Positions 48,239 to 57,695 of a DNA stretch of 64,000 bases are shown piece after piece (within the stretch, counting starts at the first letter, position 1; each line of letters starts with the position of its first letter). Origin of the DNA: Lederbergia galactosidilytica (lineage in GTDB: Bacteria; Bacillota; Bacilli; Bacillales; Bacillaceae_C); contig NZ_JAGGKH010000017.1 of the NCBI RefSeq assembly GCF_017873565.1, positions 1-64,000 of the forward strand, in the 5' to 3' direction. The notes under the pieces are model-generated. The model made no database searches. It was given only the letters and a program-made list of their open reading frames with translations, and had not been told where the DNA came from. A program made the position numbers and the translations under genes.

Positions 48239-49840
48239 ATGAAGAAAAGGTACTATGTAGCATTATTAGTAATATTTATTTGCATCCTAGCCGGATGTAC
48301 AAACGCTAAAACGGAAGGACAAACGGATAAAGGTAATCAATCCGGAGAATCCTCAGAAAACTTTAACTCTGAAGGTTTCCCATTGGTCGATGAAAAGATA
48401 ACTTTGAACATGATGGGAGCATCAAGCGCAACGCAATCTCAAACATGGGATGAACTTGACGTATTTAAAATATATGAGGAGAAAACCAATATTGCATTTG
48501 AATTTAATACGCCAGATTCCGCGAATATCAGAGAAAAACTGAATTTAGCTTTTGCCAGTGGAGATCTACCGGATGTATTATTCGGTGCGGGATTAACACA
48601 GGAGGAAGAGGCGAAATTCGGTTCCCAAGGACAGCTAATTCCGTTAGAAGGTTTAATTGAAAAATATGCTCCCAACCTTCAAAAGCTATTAGAAGAAAAT
48701 AAAGAAGTAGCTCGTTCCATTACTACAGCAGATGGTCATATATATTCATTACCATTTGTAGATACAGAAATAGGTTTTGGTCCATACCCGAAAATCTGGA
48801 TCAATCAAGTATGGTTGGAAAATCTTGGGCTTGAAATGCCTGAAACAACAGATGATCTATATAATGTTTTGAAGGCTTTTAAAGAAAAGGATCCAAATGG
48901 TAATGGAGAAGCAGATGAAATACCCATGATTGCTTCACAGGACGTCAATATAGCTGGTGCTATGTTAAACCATTTTGGATTTACTGGACATCTGGACGTT
49001 ACTTCCGGTGAAGTAAGATATGCCCCTATAGAAGAGGAATATAAAGCGTTTTTATCTTACATGAATACGTTGTATAAGGAAAAACTGTTGGATCCTGAAG
49101 CATATTCACAAAATAAACAGCAGGTAAATGGAAAAGGGGAGAATGGACAACTTGGTGTATTTCATGATGCAGGTCCTTTTCTGACTGTTGGTGTAGAGAG
49201 AAATGAAGAATATGTTGCTTTACCGCCATTAACTTCGGAAGTGAATAATGAAAAGTTAGCAACAAGACACTCTTTAGTAGCAACAGGAGTCTTTGCGATC
49301 ACTAGTGCTAATGAGTATCCAGAAGCTACTATCCGTTGGGTTGATCATTTCTACAGTGATGAAGGGGCAATCTTTTTAAATTATGGTGAAGAGGGGGAGC
49401 ACTTTGAATATGTTGACAATAAAGAAGGATTAAAAATATTAATCCCTGAGGGAATGACTAGAGATGAATATAGAAATACCTATACACCTGTCACTACACA
49501 CCCAAGAATTCATGCTCCTATACAAACTCTTGAACTGTATAAACAAGATGAGTTTGAACCATTAAACTATCATATTATGCAAGAGACTAATAAAAGTGTA
49601 AGACCTTATGCCAAATCAACTTTTCCGATTGTACATTTTACCCAAGAGGAAAGGGATGAATTAATTCAAATTAGAACAGATATCGAGGATTATGTGGAGC
49701 GGATGGAGGCTCAATTTATTACAGGGGTGCAATCTTTAGATGGTTGGGATAAGTATATCAAGAAGTTAGAAAATATGAAGGTAGATAGATATGTTCAAAT
49801 TCATCAAGATGCTTACGACCGTTGGCAAGCTGTAGAGTAA
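48239..49840 (+). CDS. Oligosaccharide-binding lipoprotein (LplA type), copy 2
   Basis: A 533-residue lipoprotein (LAGC, C20) paralogous to the binding protein at 39582. It has the same long form and the same calcium loop DPNGNGEADEIP. The two diverge in the ligand-facing centre and after residue 400, so they may bind different fragments. The frame is open from ATG 48224, but GGGGGCG serves ATG 48239. No permease genes stand beside it, so it probably shares the permeases at 37620 and 38604. It lies between the GH78 gene and the secreted multidomain enzyme, probably in one transcript. Confidence 0.9.
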   Translation: MKKRYYVALLVIFICILAGCTNAKTEGQTDKGNQSGESSENFNSEGFPLVDEKITLNMMGASSATQSQTWDELDVFKIYEEKTNIAFEFNTPDSANIREKLNLAFASGDLPDVLFGAGLTQEEEAKFGSQGQLIPLEGLIEKYAPNLQKLLEENKEVARSITTADGHIYSLPFVDTEIGFGPYPKIWINQVWLENLGLEMPETTDDLYNVLKAFKEKDPNGNGEADEIPMIASQDVNIAGAMLNHFGFTGHLDVTSGEVRYAPIEEEYKAFLSYMNTLYKEKLLDPEAYSQNKQQVNGKGENGQLGVFHDAGPFLTVGVERNEEYVALPPLTSEVNNEKLATRHSLVATGVFAITSANEYPEATIRWVDHFYSDEGAIFLNYGEEGEHFEYVDNKEGLKILIPEGMTRDEYRNTYTPVTTHPRIHAPIQTLELYKQDEFEPLNYHIMQETNKSVRPYAKSTFPIVHFTQEERDELIQIRTDIEDYVERMEAQFITGVQSLDGWDKYIKKLENMKVDRYVQIHQDAYDRWQAVE

Positions 49841-49874
49841 TCTGTGTCGGAATGAATAAGGAAGGAGTATTGAT

Positions 49875-52800
49875 ATGAAGCGCATGAAAAATTATTTGGT
49901 AGGAATCGTTTTAGTCATGATCATCCAACTCGCCTTTGGACAAACGGTTTTGGCAGGACCTTATCATCCCGACATCGTAGAATCAGACAATTACAGGACA
50001 GGGAGCGCCATTTATGCAGAAAAAGTCATTAATGACTTTAATACACCAGAACAAGCCACACAATGGAAGCCGGGAGAAAATACGAAAGAGATCAACTATG
50101 CTACAAGTATGGCGCAAGGGCCTGTCTACGAAGGGGCCGGTGTTTTAGAGCAAGTACCAGAAGATGTAAAAGTATATGAATGGAGGACGATTTATCGAGA
50201 GTTGGACAAACCATTAGATTTGTCGGAGTATAACTATTTCGCCTTAGCCGCAAACTCTTGGGCTTGGCAGTCTGTTGATTATTTTCTTAAGATCCGGTTG
50301 TACAGTGGAGACGATGTGTTTGAATCAATAACGAAAATGAATCCGAATACTTGGAACCCATTATTTTTAAATATTAAAGACTGGGAAAATAGAGACTCTA
50401 TTACCAAAATAGACATTTCATTTTTGCAAAACTTTGATTTAGAAGGAGTCGCCCCCGGGGATCCGGGTTATGACAGTTGGAATGGACGTTTCCAAATTGA
50501 TTATATTGTAGCAACCAATATTTTAGATTTAGAATTTTCCGTCGATGGAGAAACAGAAGGGTTTATGGCTCAAAATGGTCGTTTACATGTTCAAGATGGA
50601 GCGCTCCATTATGAAATATCTGATCAAAATACGTATTTAGAGTCACCACGATTGTTACAAAATCTGTCTGTTGCGGATACATTAGTCGTTCCAATGCAAA
50701 ACACGACAGATGCTCAGCAAGTGAGAATTTCTTGGATTACTGACGAAGATCCAAAATGGGATGAGAAAAAATCAAAAGTTTTTGAGATTGAATCATCGAT
50801 AGAATTTATTAACTATCAATTTAGTTTTGCGAGTAATCCAAAATGGAAAGGGACTTTGGAGCAATTTCGGATTGAACCCATCATGACCACACCAAGTGGA
50901 TCTTTAATTATAGACAAATTTAAACTGGATATATCGTTAAATATTGATGATGATTACCAAGGGCGAATTGATGTAAGCGAACTTACGAATAGAGACTCAA
51001 TTCAAATTGGCGGAATGGTGGACCAGCAATATTTAGAAGCTAATCCTCAGGCTGAATTAAGATTGTATGAATTACAAACGTATGAAAAGCTAGACGATAT
51101 TGCTGACTTAACGCCTATTGCCAAAAAGGAAGCTGAAGCTACCTTTACATTTGATTTTCCTTTAAATGAAAATGGCCATAGCCGCTTATATTCGAAATTT
51201 GTTGTCACCTTAAACAATCAAGCAGGGGAAATATCATTTGTTGATAGCCCACATTATATAACAAATCCCGAGAAATTAGCGGAAAATGACTATCCGTTCC
51301 CACAAGGGAAAAGTAAGAAGGGCTTACAAGTGCAAATGACAGATGATGCCGAGGAATTAGGTGTAAGCCACGCTGCGATTAACGTTTCGTATAATTCAAT
51401 GTTATATAAGGAACATAATCATCCAGATGATACAATCGTCTATGATTTCGAAGGGGAGACATTTTATTTTAAAGAAAACTACGTGAGAAGTTTGGATAGT
51501 AGCATAAAAAGTCTATCAGACAATAATAATGTCGTTTCATTAATATTAATTCTTTATAATGAAATGGATCCTGACTCACCAAATGAACATTTAATTCATC
51601 CAGATGCAGAATCGGGAGGTACTGTATATGCGATGAATACGGCGAATTCAATGGGTGTCAAATATTATAAAGCAATTACAAACTTCTTAGCTGAGCGTTA
51701 TACCCGTACAGATGAAAAATATGGACGTGCTGTAAATTTTATTGTCGGTAATGAGGTCGATGAAAATCAGATATGGAATAATATGGGGCCGAAACTTGTT
51801 ACAGAGTATATAAAAGAATATGCTCAAACCTTAAGATTGACTAATACAATTGTCAAAAGTAATTATGAAAATGGCCGAGTTTATGTTTCCTTAACACATA
51901 GTTGGGATCGGGATATACCGGCAGGGGCGATGTGGAGTTATGATGGCAGAGATATCGTTGATATGTTACTCCAGTTTATTCGTTCCGAAGGAGATATTGC
52001 TTGGAATATAGCTTATCATCCTTATCCAGAAAATCTCATGGATCCCGTTTTTTGGAAAGACCCAAATGCTGGGGACAATTTTGATACTGATGTCATCACC
52101 TTCAAAAACCTAGAAGTGTTAGTCGATTATATGAAACAGAACGACCATTTATTTGATGGTGACATGCGAAGAATAATATTGTCTGAGCAAGGGTTTCATA
52201 GTCTTGATAATTCACTAGAATCACAAAAAATACAAGCGGCAGCCTATGCGCTCGCCTATTATAAATCTAAATTTTTAGATGGTATTGATTCCTTTATTCT
52301 GCACAGGCATGTTGACCACAAGGAAGAATATGGACTCCATCTAGGATTATGGACGTATGCGGATGTAGGAAATAGTACTCCACAAGATAAGAAATTTATT
52401 TATGATGTAATGAAATATATTGATACAGAACGTTCTTTAGAGGTAACGGAATTCGCAAAGCCAATTATTGGTATTGATAGTTGGGAAGAGATGATACCAA
52501 ACTTTGACCCTGAACTATTAGCGGAGAGACAACTCCCAGTTGCTGTTGAAACAGGGGTCGTGAAAAAACAGTGGCATAAGAAGAAAATAGCGGATTTTGA
52601 CGATGGGATTGGTCTATGGGAGCCTGCAGATAATACGCGGTCAATAGATTGGAATATCAAAGATTCATTGGCTGGAAAAGGTTCTTTACAAGTGAATTTT
52701 AATACATTTGCTAAATATTGGCGGGGAGCTGATATAAAACTAGATAAGCCAATAGATGCTGAGGCTAACCCCTATTTAAGCCTTGGATTAAAAATCCCCA

Positions 52801-53519
52801 ACGCACCTAAGGATCAACTGTATACAGCCAAAGTGAAAGTTTATAATGGAGAAAATTATGCGGAAGGCATTTATTCATTCAAGGATGAAAATGAGTGGAA
52901 GCAAATTGCTTTAAATCTAGAAAAATGGCAAGGGAAAGAAGCGATTGATCGTATAAAAGTTTGGATTCAATCAACTACAATAGATAATTGGGATGGTTCA
53001 TTTTTAATTGATGAAGTAAGCTTAGCAACTGCTGTAGAGATGCAACCTGAACTAGATGATTCTAAACTTGTGGAGCTACTCGATGAAGCTAAATCAATTA
53101 AGAATGAAGGAAAGTATACGGAAAACACATATACCGCCTTGCAAAGAGCTATTTTGGCTGCAGAGAAATCTCTTAAAGAAGTAACAACAGAAGAGGAACT
53201 GAACATGGAGATTACAGCTTTACAGTCAGCTATAGATGGACTTTTAGCTTTAGATGATCTTGATAGTTCTTATATGCAGTCCATCCTTGAAAAGCATAAG
53301 GGAGAGTTATCTGAGAAAGACTATCGTTCCTTAAGTACTCATTTGATAGCAGTAGGTCAATTTGAGAAAAAAGGTATGGCTGCAAAGGTGATAAAACATA
53401 TGAAAAGCTTCAAGCAATTGATTGATTTCCAGTTGACAAACAATTCGATTCTTAAAGAACTCCATGAGGTGCTAGAGAAAGATGCTGATTCCCTCATTCT
53501 GAAGTGGCAAGAAAAGTAA
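49875..53519 (+). CDS. Secreted multidomain putative glycosidase (DUF5722-like, FIVAR, FIMAH)
   Basis: A 1214-residue exported protein with a signal peptide cut near residue 27 (VLAGPYHP). Domains in order: a beta-sandwich at about 50-220 (VINDFNTPEQATQW), a second beta-rich region, a TIM-barrel domain of the DUF5722 kind at about 470-870, a second copy of the first beta-sandwich at about 900-1055 (IADFDDGIGLWEPADNTR), a FIVAR-like helical repeat at about 1063-1126 and a FIMAH-like domain at about 1130-1212 (LIAVGQFEKKGMAAKVIKHM). E627 in VGNEVDENQ and E771 in LSEQGFHS sit where clan-A glycosidases have acid/base and nucleophile. No sortase motif. It probably attacks the polysaccharide outside the cell; catalysis is inference. 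Confidence 0.75.
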   Translation: MKRMKNYLVGIVLVMIIQLAFGQTVLAGPYHPDIVESDNYRTGSAIYAEKVINDFNTPEQATQWKPGENTKEINYATSMAQGPVYEGAGVLEQVPEDVKVYEWRTIYRELDKPLDLSEYNYFALAANSWAWQSVDYFLKIRLYSGDDVFESITKMNPNTWNPLFLNIKDWENRDSITKIDISFLQNFDLEGVAPGDPGYDSWNGRFQIDYIVATNILDLEFSVDGETEGFMAQNGRLHVQDGALHYEISDQNTYLESPRLLQNLSVADTLVVPMQNTTDAQQVRISWITDEDPKWDEKKSKVFEIESSIEFINYQFSFASNPKWKGTLEQFRIEPIMTTPSGSLIIDKFKLDISLNIDDDYQGRIDVSELTNRDSIQIGGMVDQQYLEANPQAELRLYELQTYEKLDDIADLTPIAKKEAEATFTFDFPLNENGHSRLYSKFVVTLNNQAGEISFVDSPHYITNPEKLAENDYPFPQGKSKKGLQVQMTDDAEELGVSHAAINVSYNSMLYKEHNHPDDTIVYDFEGETFYFKENYVRSLDSSIKSLSDNNNVVSLILILYNEMDPDSPNEHLIHPDAESGGTVYAMNTANSMGVKYYKAITNFLAERYTRTDEKYGRAVNFIVGNEVDENQIWNNMGPKLVTEYIKEYAQTLRLTNTIVKSNYENGRVYVSLTHSWDRDIPAGAMWSYDGRDIVDMLLQFIRSEGDIAWNIAYHPYPENLMDPVFWKDPNAGDNFDTDVITFKNLEVLVDYMKQNDHLFDGDMRRIILSEQGFHSLDNSLESQKIQAAAYALAYYKSKFLDGIDSFILHRHVDHKEEYGLHLGLWTYADVGNSTPQDKKFIYDVMKYIDTERSLEVTEFAKPIIGIDSWEEMIPNFDPELLAERQLPVAVETGVVKKQWHKKKIADFDDGIGLWEPADNTRSIDWNIKDSLAGKGSLQVNFNTFAKYWRGADIKLDKPIDAEANPYLSLGLKIPNAPKDQLYTAKVKVYNGENYAEGIYSFKDENEWKQIALNLEKWQGKEAIDRIKVWIQSTTIDNWDGSFLIDEVSLATAVEMQPELDDSKLVELLDEAKSIKNEGKYTENTYTALQRAILAAEKSLKEVTTEEELNMEITALQSAIDGLLALDDLDSSYMQSILEKHKGELSEKDYRSLSTHLIAVGQFEKKGMAAKVIKHMKSFKQLIDFQLTNNSILKELHEVLEKDADSLILKWQEK

Positions 53520-54073
53520 ATAAAGATCTAATTGACGAATAAAGAGGGCTAAAAGTCGAGAATCCCTAAAAAGCCTCCTATGCCAATGGCATCACTTCAG
53601 ACTCCGGTCAATAAGAAGCAATACAAAAACGTTGTGCGGTACAGGAATTATAAGTGGAAAAGAAGTAAGGACGCTGCAGATTGAGTTTGTCGTCAAGATG
53701 CGCGAATATTTGTCTTTGATTCACTGTCATTCATTTCAGAGTCTTAGTTGATGATCTTCCCATCGGTGTTGTCGTTTTAGGGACCTTTGACAACTAGGAG
53801 CTACGGAACGTTTCTACCCTAGTTTCCTAGACAGCCTCTTTTCACTTTAGAATCCAAATAGAAGTTTCCGCTTTGTTTGGTAGCCTTCGGCTAATTAGCT
53901 GTATCTAAAAAAATAAAGAAAAAAACAGATATTCGGAAACATAACCAGCTTTTGGCTGGATAAGCCAAAAGAATTGTCCTAATTGACCACGACTTATTGC
54001 TAATCCATTAGTAAAATGATAACTAACATTTTTGAATAGAGATGGATTACGTTTTGAAATGAGGGAGACCTAG
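53520..54073. other. Non-coding space with repeat relics
   Basis: No gene is seen in these 554 bases. The part 53770-53850 has CTAGGAGCTACGGAACG and a CCTAGACAGCCTCTTTT edge typical of Bacillus intergenic repeats. The hairpin CTTTTGGCT/AGCCAAAAG (53949-53971) follows. Its right side runs into an IS-like end described separately. A frame LQTPVNKKQYKNVVRYRN near 53600 looks faintly protein-like but has no start or family. Confidence 0.5.
53969..54000 (+). repeat. IS-like end, left copy
   Basis: AATTGTCCTAATTGACCACGA (from 53972; written here in part) is nearly the same as the segment at 63781 in the same orientation, and similarity continues weakly to an AATCCA shared downstream. It is probably the relic of an insertion-sequence end, upstream of the sulfatase-fold gene. 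Confidence 0.4.
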
Positions 54074-55453
54074 ATGAAAATGATTTTTATTTCTTTGGAC
54101 ACTTTAAGGGCGGATCGATTAGGGTGTTATGGATACACTTCACCGACTAGTCCCTATATAGATAAAATTGCTAGTGAAGGTGCCTTATTTGAAAACGCTT
54201 TCGCGTCGGACATACCGACAGAAGTAGCCCATACGAGCATTTTTACTGGAAAAGTAGGATTAACAACTGGGGTTGTCTCCCATGGGGCTGCTTCTACCTA
54301 TTTATCAAAAGACCAACAATGGTTACCGGCTACATTACTGCAAAGTGGCTTTACAACTGCAGCAGTCGACAATTTATATAATTTAAAAGAATGGTTTGCA
54401 AGAGGGTATCGTTATTATATCAATTCAAAACAACCGACAAGATGGATTGACGGTAAGAATATCAATGCATTGGCAAAACCGTGGATCAAAGAACATAAGC
54501 ATGAGGATTTTTTCCTTTTCTTACATTATTGGGATCCACATACTCCCTATTTGCCACCTAAGAGCTATATTCCTTCCTTTTATGATCAAAGAAAAGATCC
54601 TTATGACCCCGCGAATAATAGCATGGAACCTGCCTTTAACCATGCAGCTTATCCGTTTTTTAAATATCATCACTATGACTTGCTAGATGGGATTACAGAT
54701 ACAAATTATATGAATGCTTTATATGATGCGGAGATTCGTTACTTAGATGATTTATTAAAAGAATTAGATTTGTTTTTGGAGGAAGAGGGACTAAAAGAAG
54801 ATACACTATTAATCTTATTTGGTGATCATGGTGAAAGTCTGACAGAGCATGATATTTATTGGGATCATTGTGGATTATATGATCAAACTGTTCATATTCC
54901 GATGATTATGCGGTGGCCAAATAAAATTCCAAGCAACAACAGAGTTCAGTCCCTTGTTCAGCATGCAGATATTATGCCGACAATATTAGAATGGCTGCAA
55001 CTAGATATGCCTAACGATTTGGACGGAAGGAGCCTAGTTCCACTAATTGAGGGACTAAAAGAAAAACAACACAAAGAAATATTTCTATCTGAATGTGCTT
55101 GGCAAGCCGCTAGGGGCATTCGAACCGAAAGATTTAAATATATTGAAACCTATGATGCCGGTCCATTTACCCGCCCGCCTGCTGAGTTATATGATCTACT
55201 AATTGATCCTAACGAAACGACAAATCTCGTAGAATCTCTTCCAGAACAGGCACATATCTTTCAGACTCGCTTGCATAACTGGCTAAAGGGGAAGATTGGA
55301 GAAAAGGAAGATCCGATGAAATACATTTTAAGAACAGAAGGTCTACCCTTTAAGAGAAGGATACAAAAAGTTTTAGAGGAATATGGATTGACTTGGGATG
55401 AGTGGAAGCGGAATCCAAGTCGAATGAGGATTGATGGGATAGTGAAAAAATAG
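54074..55453 (+). CDS. Sulfatase-fold hydrolase without the formylglycine motif
   Basis: A 459-residue cytoplasmic member of the alkaline phosphatase/sulfatase superfamily. Metal-site landmarks are D9 in SLDTLRAD, the FGDHGESLTEHD segment near residue 258 and a C-terminal LIEGLKEK region. Where sulfatases carry C/S-x-P-x-R, this protein has T49-E-V-A-H53 before TSIFTG, so the cysteine or serine that becomes formylglycine and the arginine are both absent. It may use Thr as nucleophile, as phosphodiesterases and phosphonate hydrolases of the fold do, so desulfation is doubtful. ATG 54074 follows GAGGGAGA. It precedes the Opp-type transporter operon. Confidence 0.8.
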   Translation: MKMIFISLDTLRADRLGCYGYTSPTSPYIDKIASEGALFENAFASDIPTEVAHTSIFTGKVGLTTGVVSHGAASTYLSKDQQWLPATLLQSGFTTAAVDNLYNLKEWFARGYRYYINSKQPTRWIDGKNINALAKPWIKEHKHEDFFLFLHYWDPHTPYLPPKSYIPSFYDQRKDPYDPANNSMEPAFNHAAYPFFKYHHYDLLDGITDTNYMNALYDAEIRYLDDLLKELDLFLEEEGLKEDTLLILFGDHGESLTEHDIYWDHCGLYDQTVHIPMIMRWPNKIPSNNRVQSLVQHADIMPTILEWLQLDMPNDLDGRSLVPLIEGLKEKQHKEIFLSECAWQAARGIRTERFKYIETYDAGPFTRPPAELYDLLIDPNETTNLVESLPEQAHIFQTRLHNWLKGKIGEKEDPMKYILRTEGLPFKRRIQKVLEEYGLTWDEWKRNPSRMRIDGIVKK

Positions 55454-55478
55454 ATTTAGGTAAGGGCTAATTGATAGA

Positions 55479-55510
55479 ACAATTTCCTAACAGACTTGTT
55501 GGGAAATTGT
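55479..55510 (+). terminator. Long hairpin after the sulfatase-fold gene
   Basis: ACAATTTCCTAACA (55479-55492) pairs with TGTTGGGAAATTGT (55497-55510) with one G-T pair and a GACT loop. The tail has few T residues, so it may be a terminator or a stability element. Confidence 0.6.
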
Positions 55511-55607
55511 CTATTATAGACAATTATATAAAAAAAGGGGGAATTTGCAGTTAAATGACGGAGTATTGCGTCAACATTAGTCGAAAAAGTTGTAGAGGAG
55601 GAAGAAA

Positions 55608-57548
55608 ATGAAGGGCTCGATCAAACTATTTTTCATCTTTTTACTCGTATTATCAATGGCCATAGGGGGATGTACACCCAAAAATGAACCATCCAGCACT
55701 GCAAAAGATTCTGAGAAAGAAGACACGGTGAAAGAGGAAGAAAAAGTGGTAGATGTAACAGATATTACGGAGTTTGAGCAGGCACCGATGCTGGATGAAA
55801 GGGACCTTCCACCAGTTAAAGAGCGGCTACCAAAGGAACCAAAGATTCCAAATGAATTACCATCAGATCAACTTACTGTTGAAATCGGGAAATATGGTGG
55901 AACATTAAACACTGTTGCACAAAGTGTCGACTGGGATCCTGATTTATTTGTTATGAATAATGAACCACTCCTAAATACGCCAGGAATTTTGGGAGAAGAG
56001 GTTACAGGAAATGTTCTGAAAGACTATGAGGTCTCTGATGATGAAAAAGAATTCACATTTTATATGAGAGAGGGATTACGCTGGTCAGATGGTGAACCAG
56101 TTACAACAGAGGATGTAAGATTTGCTATTGAAGATGTGCAATTTAATGAGGAGATAACACCAATTCTACCCGCATGGCTTCATTCGGGAGGCAATGTAGA
56201 TGGCGCGCCAATGAAATTAGAGATTGTCGATGAAAATACTTTTAAAATTTCTTTTGATGAACCGAATGGAGGATTTCCAATTAGCTTGGCCATTCAAAGT
56301 TGGCGAGGATATGCCGATTTGTTAAAACCAGCTCATTATTTAAAGAAATTTCACAAAGATTATGCAGATCCACAAGAATTACAAGAGAGTATTAAAGAAA
56401 ATGATTTTGCCGAAGGAGAAGATACGGATTGGGTAAATAATTTTAACTATCTTGACATTACAGAAAGAGAATTAAATCATTCCAACGCAGTAGATTTTCC
56501 TGTTTTATATCCGTGGTTACCAAAGGAAAAGACAAAAACACATGTTACATTTGAACGAAATCCTTATTATTTCAAAGTCGATGCAGAAGGGAATCAGCTT
56601 CCCTATATTGATACTTTGAAGAGTGCAATTGTACAAGATACAGAAGTGACTGCTTTGAAAGTTATTGCTGGAGAAGTCGACTTCAATCGTGAAGCTACAG
56701 CATTAACCAAAATGCCTGTTTACCGTGAGAATGAAGAGCAAGGCGGGTATAAGGCGATTTTGGCTGATTTGCATAACACTCCAAGCGATGTTTTCTTGAA
56801 TTTGACGTACGAGGACCCAGTCTGGCGTGAAGTTGTACAAGATTTACGTTTTAGACAAGCCCTAAATTATGCGATTGATCGTGAAGAAATTATTGAAACG
56901 CTCTATTTTGGATTTGCTGAGCCATCGACGATTATTGATAGTACTTTTAACATTGATAAAGCTAATGAGCTGTTGGATGAAATGGGAATGGAGAAAGATT
57001 CAGACGGTTATCGAATGGGACCAGATGGTAAACGCTTTACTATTCCATTTGAAGTTCAAGCAGCTGCACCTGATATTGTACCTCTTGCAGAACTATTGAC
57101 AGAAATGTGGAAAGAAATCGGTATCCATGTAACAGTTAAAACGATCGATGAAAGCCTTTGGGGGAATAAAAACGAAGCAAATGATCTACAAGCATCAATT
57201 ATGTGGACACATACACCACTTTATTATATGCAAGATTTAGGAACGGGATTTTGGGGACGGCAATGGGAAAGTTGGAGAAACTCAGGCGGGAAGAAAGGGG
57301 AAGAACCACCAGAAAATGTAAAGAAATTTTATGATTTAATGGCAGAAATGAATGTGAGTAATCCAGAAAGAGCTGTTGAAATTATGGATGAATTACGACA
57401 AGAAATGCATGAAAATGTTTACTATTTTGTGCATATTGAACATGTTAAGCAGCCTTTAATTGTGAATGCTAATTTGGGAAATGTAACGGACGGTGGCTTA
57501 GCGATTGCCATTAATTTCGCGGGTGAGCAAATGTTTTTTAAAGAATAA
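55608..57548 (+). CDS. Opp-type ABC transporter binding lipoprotein
   Basis: A 646-residue family 5 solute-binding protein with a lipoprotein signal (IGGC, C22) and an acidic linker of about 30 residues. Landmarks are YEVSDDEKEFTFYMREGLRW near residue 142, WSDGEPVTTEDVRFAIED and LRFRQALNYAIDREEII near residue 413. This long type is often encoded in polysaccharide-utilisation regions of Bacillota, where such proteins bind oligosaccharides rather than peptides. ATG 55608 follows GAGGAGGAAG. It is the first gene of a complete importer. Ligand inferred only from location. Confidence 0.85.
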   Translation: MKGSIKLFFIFLLVLSMAIGGCTPKNEPSSTAKDSEKEDTVKEEEKVVDVTDITEFEQAPMLDERDLPPVKERLPKEPKIPNELPSDQLTVEIGKYGGTLNTVAQSVDWDPDLFVMNNEPLLNTPGILGEEVTGNVLKDYEVSDDEKEFTFYMREGLRWSDGEPVTTEDVRFAIEDVQFNEEITPILPAWLHSGGNVDGAPMKLEIVDENTFKISFDEPNGGFPISLAIQSWRGYADLLKPAHYLKKFHKDYADPQELQESIKENDFAEGEDTDWVNNFNYLDITERELNHSNAVDFPVLYPWLPKEKTKTHVTFERNPYYFKVDAEGNQLPYIDTLKSAIVQDTEVTALKVIAGEVDFNREATALTKMPVYRENEEQGGYKAILADLHNTPSDVFLNLTYEDPVWREVVQDLRFRQALNYAIDREEIIETLYFGFAEPSTIIDSTFNIDKANELLDEMGMEKDSDGYRMGPDGKRFTIPFEVQAAAPDIVPLAELLTEMWKEIGIHVTVKTIDESLWGNKNEANDLQASIMWTHTPLYYMQDLGTGFWGRQWESWRNSGGKKGEEPPENVKKFYDLMAEMNVSNPERAVEIMDELRQEMHENVYYFVHIEHVKQPLIVNANLGNVTDGGLAIAINFAGEQMFFKE

Positions 57549-57556
57549 TGTAAAGG

Positions 57557-57596
57557 AACTTAGGGAGTCGATTAATATTACAAGACTACCTAAGTT
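57557..57596 (+). promoter_or_regulatory. Stem-loop between binding-protein and permease genes
   Basis: AACTTAGGGAGTC (57557-57569) pairs with GACTACCTAAGTT (57584-57596) with one mismatch. A second small hairpin (CCTC...TTTTC with GAAAA...GAGG) follows at once. They probably protect the upstream mRNA or reduce read-through, so that more binding protein is made. Confidence 0.55.
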
Positions 57597-57695
57597 TTCC
57601 TCCTGTTTTTCTTGAAAAAGAGGAAGTATAACTTTCGATTAATGTTGAATTTAGCTTTAGCTGTCTTGCGCTTTTCATAGAAAGGAGAGGATAGG

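Noticed and set aside
54074-55453. Annotation as a typical arylsulfatase
   Set aside because: The formylglycine signature is missing, so only the fold, not the sulfatase activity, is supported.
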